Shown in pieces: positions 7,324-7,911 of a DNA stretch of 7,911 nt. Position 1 is the stretch's first letter; every line of letters begins with the position of its first letter. The position numbers and the translations under genes are program-made. The notes beneath the pieces were generated by a model, which saw nothing but the letters and a program-made list of their open reading frames with translations, made no database searches and was not told the origin of the DNA. The stretch is from Gammaproteobacteria bacterium (GTDB taxonomy: Bacteria; Pseudomonadota; Gammaproteobacteria; Pseudomonadales; Halieaceae): contig JAOUDU010000102.1 of the NCBI GenBank assembly GCA_029859085.1, forward strand, positions 1 to 7,911, written 5' to 3'.

Positions 7324-7352
7324 ACTCTAACCACCGGGCACAGTGCACGCAA
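7324..7352 (-). promoter_or_regulatory. Candidate sigma70-type promoter for gcvT
   Basis: On the minus strand TTGCGT (7352-7347) and TAGAGT (7329-7324) are separated by 17 nt, the optimal spacing. Matches are 3/6 and 4/6 to TTGACA and TATAAT, so this is a weak prediction. It would give a leader of about 35-40 nt. A 9-bp dyad, GCACAGTGC (7338-7346), lies in the spacer. Confidence 0.3.
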
Positions 7353-7363
7353 GGCGACCGGGC

Positions 7364-7392
7364 TTGGTGGAAGCGCCCGACGCGGGGATAAT
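7364..7392 (+). promoter_or_regulatory. Candidate sigma70-type promoter for the shikimate-kinase-like gene
   Basis: TTGGTG (7364-7369) and GATAAT (7387-7392) are separated by exactly 17 nt. The -10 matches 5/6 and the -35 matches 3/6. Transcription would begin near 7399, leaving a short leader of about 18 nt before the ATG at 7417. It sits back to back with the gcvT candidate. Confidence 0.4.
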
Positions 7393-7416
7393 CCGGGTTT
7401 TCACACCACGCGGGAC

Positions 7417-7911
7417 ATGCCGGCGGTGACAGACAGCGGTAACAGGGTAAAGACCATCAGCCTGATCGGCATGCCCGGTGCCGGCAAAAGCACCGTGGGC
7501 GTGGTGCTTGCCAAACTGGGTGGCCTGCGCTTCGTCGACACCGACCTGGATATCCAGGTGCGCGCCGGCGCCACGCTGCAGCAGATCCTCGAGCGCGACG
7601 GCTACCTGCGCCTGCGCGCCCTCGAGCAGGACGTGCTGCTGTCCATCGACCTCGCAGGGGCGGTGATCGCCACCGGCGGCAGCGCCGTCTACAGCGAGCC
7701 CGCCATGCAGCGGCTGAAGGCCGCCGGCCCCGTGGTATACCTCGAGGTCGACCTGGCCACCCTGCAGCGCCGGGTCGCGGTGGCGCCGATGCGGGGCATC
7801 GCCTGTGAGGCCAACAAGTCCTATGCGGATATACATGCCGAGCGGACCCCGCTCTACCGGCACCATGCCGATATCACGGTGGATGCCGGCAGCGGCACCG
7901 CGGAAACCGTG
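7417..7911 (+). CDS. Shikimate kinase family P-loop kinase (3' partial)
   Basis: The frame from ATG 7417 is open for 165 codons to the window edge. Most family members have about 170-180 residues, so only the last few are missing. Walker A is GMPGAGKS (18-25). D41-T-D43 matches the shikimate-kinase acidic pair, and RLRALE (65-70) matches the FRxxE region that binds substrate. ATGGSAV (85-91) is the position of the usual ATGGGAV, and R126 and R143 (in ERTPLY) fit the lid and adenine-side arginines. The likely reaction is ATP-dependent phosphorylation of shikimate or a related hydroxyl substrate. However, the Gly-to-Ser change at 89 and an atypical lid (RGIACEANKSYADIH, 126-140) leave the substrate open, so I give no symbol. 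The GTG at 7426 is an alternative start. It is transcribed divergently from gcvT and probably has its own promoter. Confidence 0.85.
   Translation, partial: MPAVTDSGNRVKTISLIGMPGAGKSTVGVVLAKLGGLRFVDTDLDIQVRAGATLQQILERDGYLRLRALEQDVLLSIDLAGAVIATGGSAVYSEPAMQRLKAAGPVVYLEVDLATLQRRVAVAPMRGIACEANKSYADIHAERTPLYRHHADITVDAGSGTAETV

Noticed and set aside
7281..7416. Glycine riboswitch ahead of gcvT
   Set aside because: The leader is short after the likely promoter, and I see no glycine-aptamer-like conserved core or tandem arrangement.

Overview
The window is GC-rich, densely coded bacterial DNA of Gram-negative character. It shows a periplasm-directed signal peptide (BatD), paired envelope VWA proteins and a glycine-cleavage T-protein gene. 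The gene order moxR - DUF58 - DUF4381 - VWA - VWA/TPR - batD is the arrangement known from many Gammaproteobacteria, and a marine-type gammaproteobacterium is my best guess. That is inference from gene order and GC content; no rRNA or other marker is present.

Positions 1-6199 hold one tightly packed plus-strand operon of six genes. In order they are a MoxR-family AAA+ ATPase (5' end beyond the window), a DUF58 protein with a degenerate VWA-like metal site, a small DUF4381 membrane protein, a BatA-type VWA membrane protein, a BatB-type VWA protein fused to a periplasmic TPR region, and a short BatD. Successive genes are 4 nt apart, 10 nt apart, then overlap by 8, 11 and 4 nt, so translational coupling is likely. 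By the positive-inside rule, both VWA domains, the TPR region and the bulk of BatD face the periplasm. MoxR, DUF58 and the C-terminal part of DUF4381 are cytoplasmic. The set therefore reads as a membrane-spanning chaperone or metal-insertion/assembly machine in which a cytoplasmic ATPase works with envelope VWA proteins. Its substrate cannot be told from this window.

Positions 6171-7280 hold gcvT on the minus strand, convergent with batD and overlapping its 3' end by 29 nt. Positions 7281-7416 are the only true intergenic region, a divergent promoter region. From 7417 to the right edge runs a shikimate-kinase-family P-loop kinase, cut by the window end.

Most of the content is recognisable. 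The less ordinary points are a triplicated 15-bp in-frame repeat in the N-terminal extension of the MoxR gene, the short BatD tail with its convergent overlap of gcvT, the degenerate MIDAS of the DUF58 protein, and the Gly-Gly-Ser replacement in the shikimate-kinase signature. I do not see an obviously undescribed system here.
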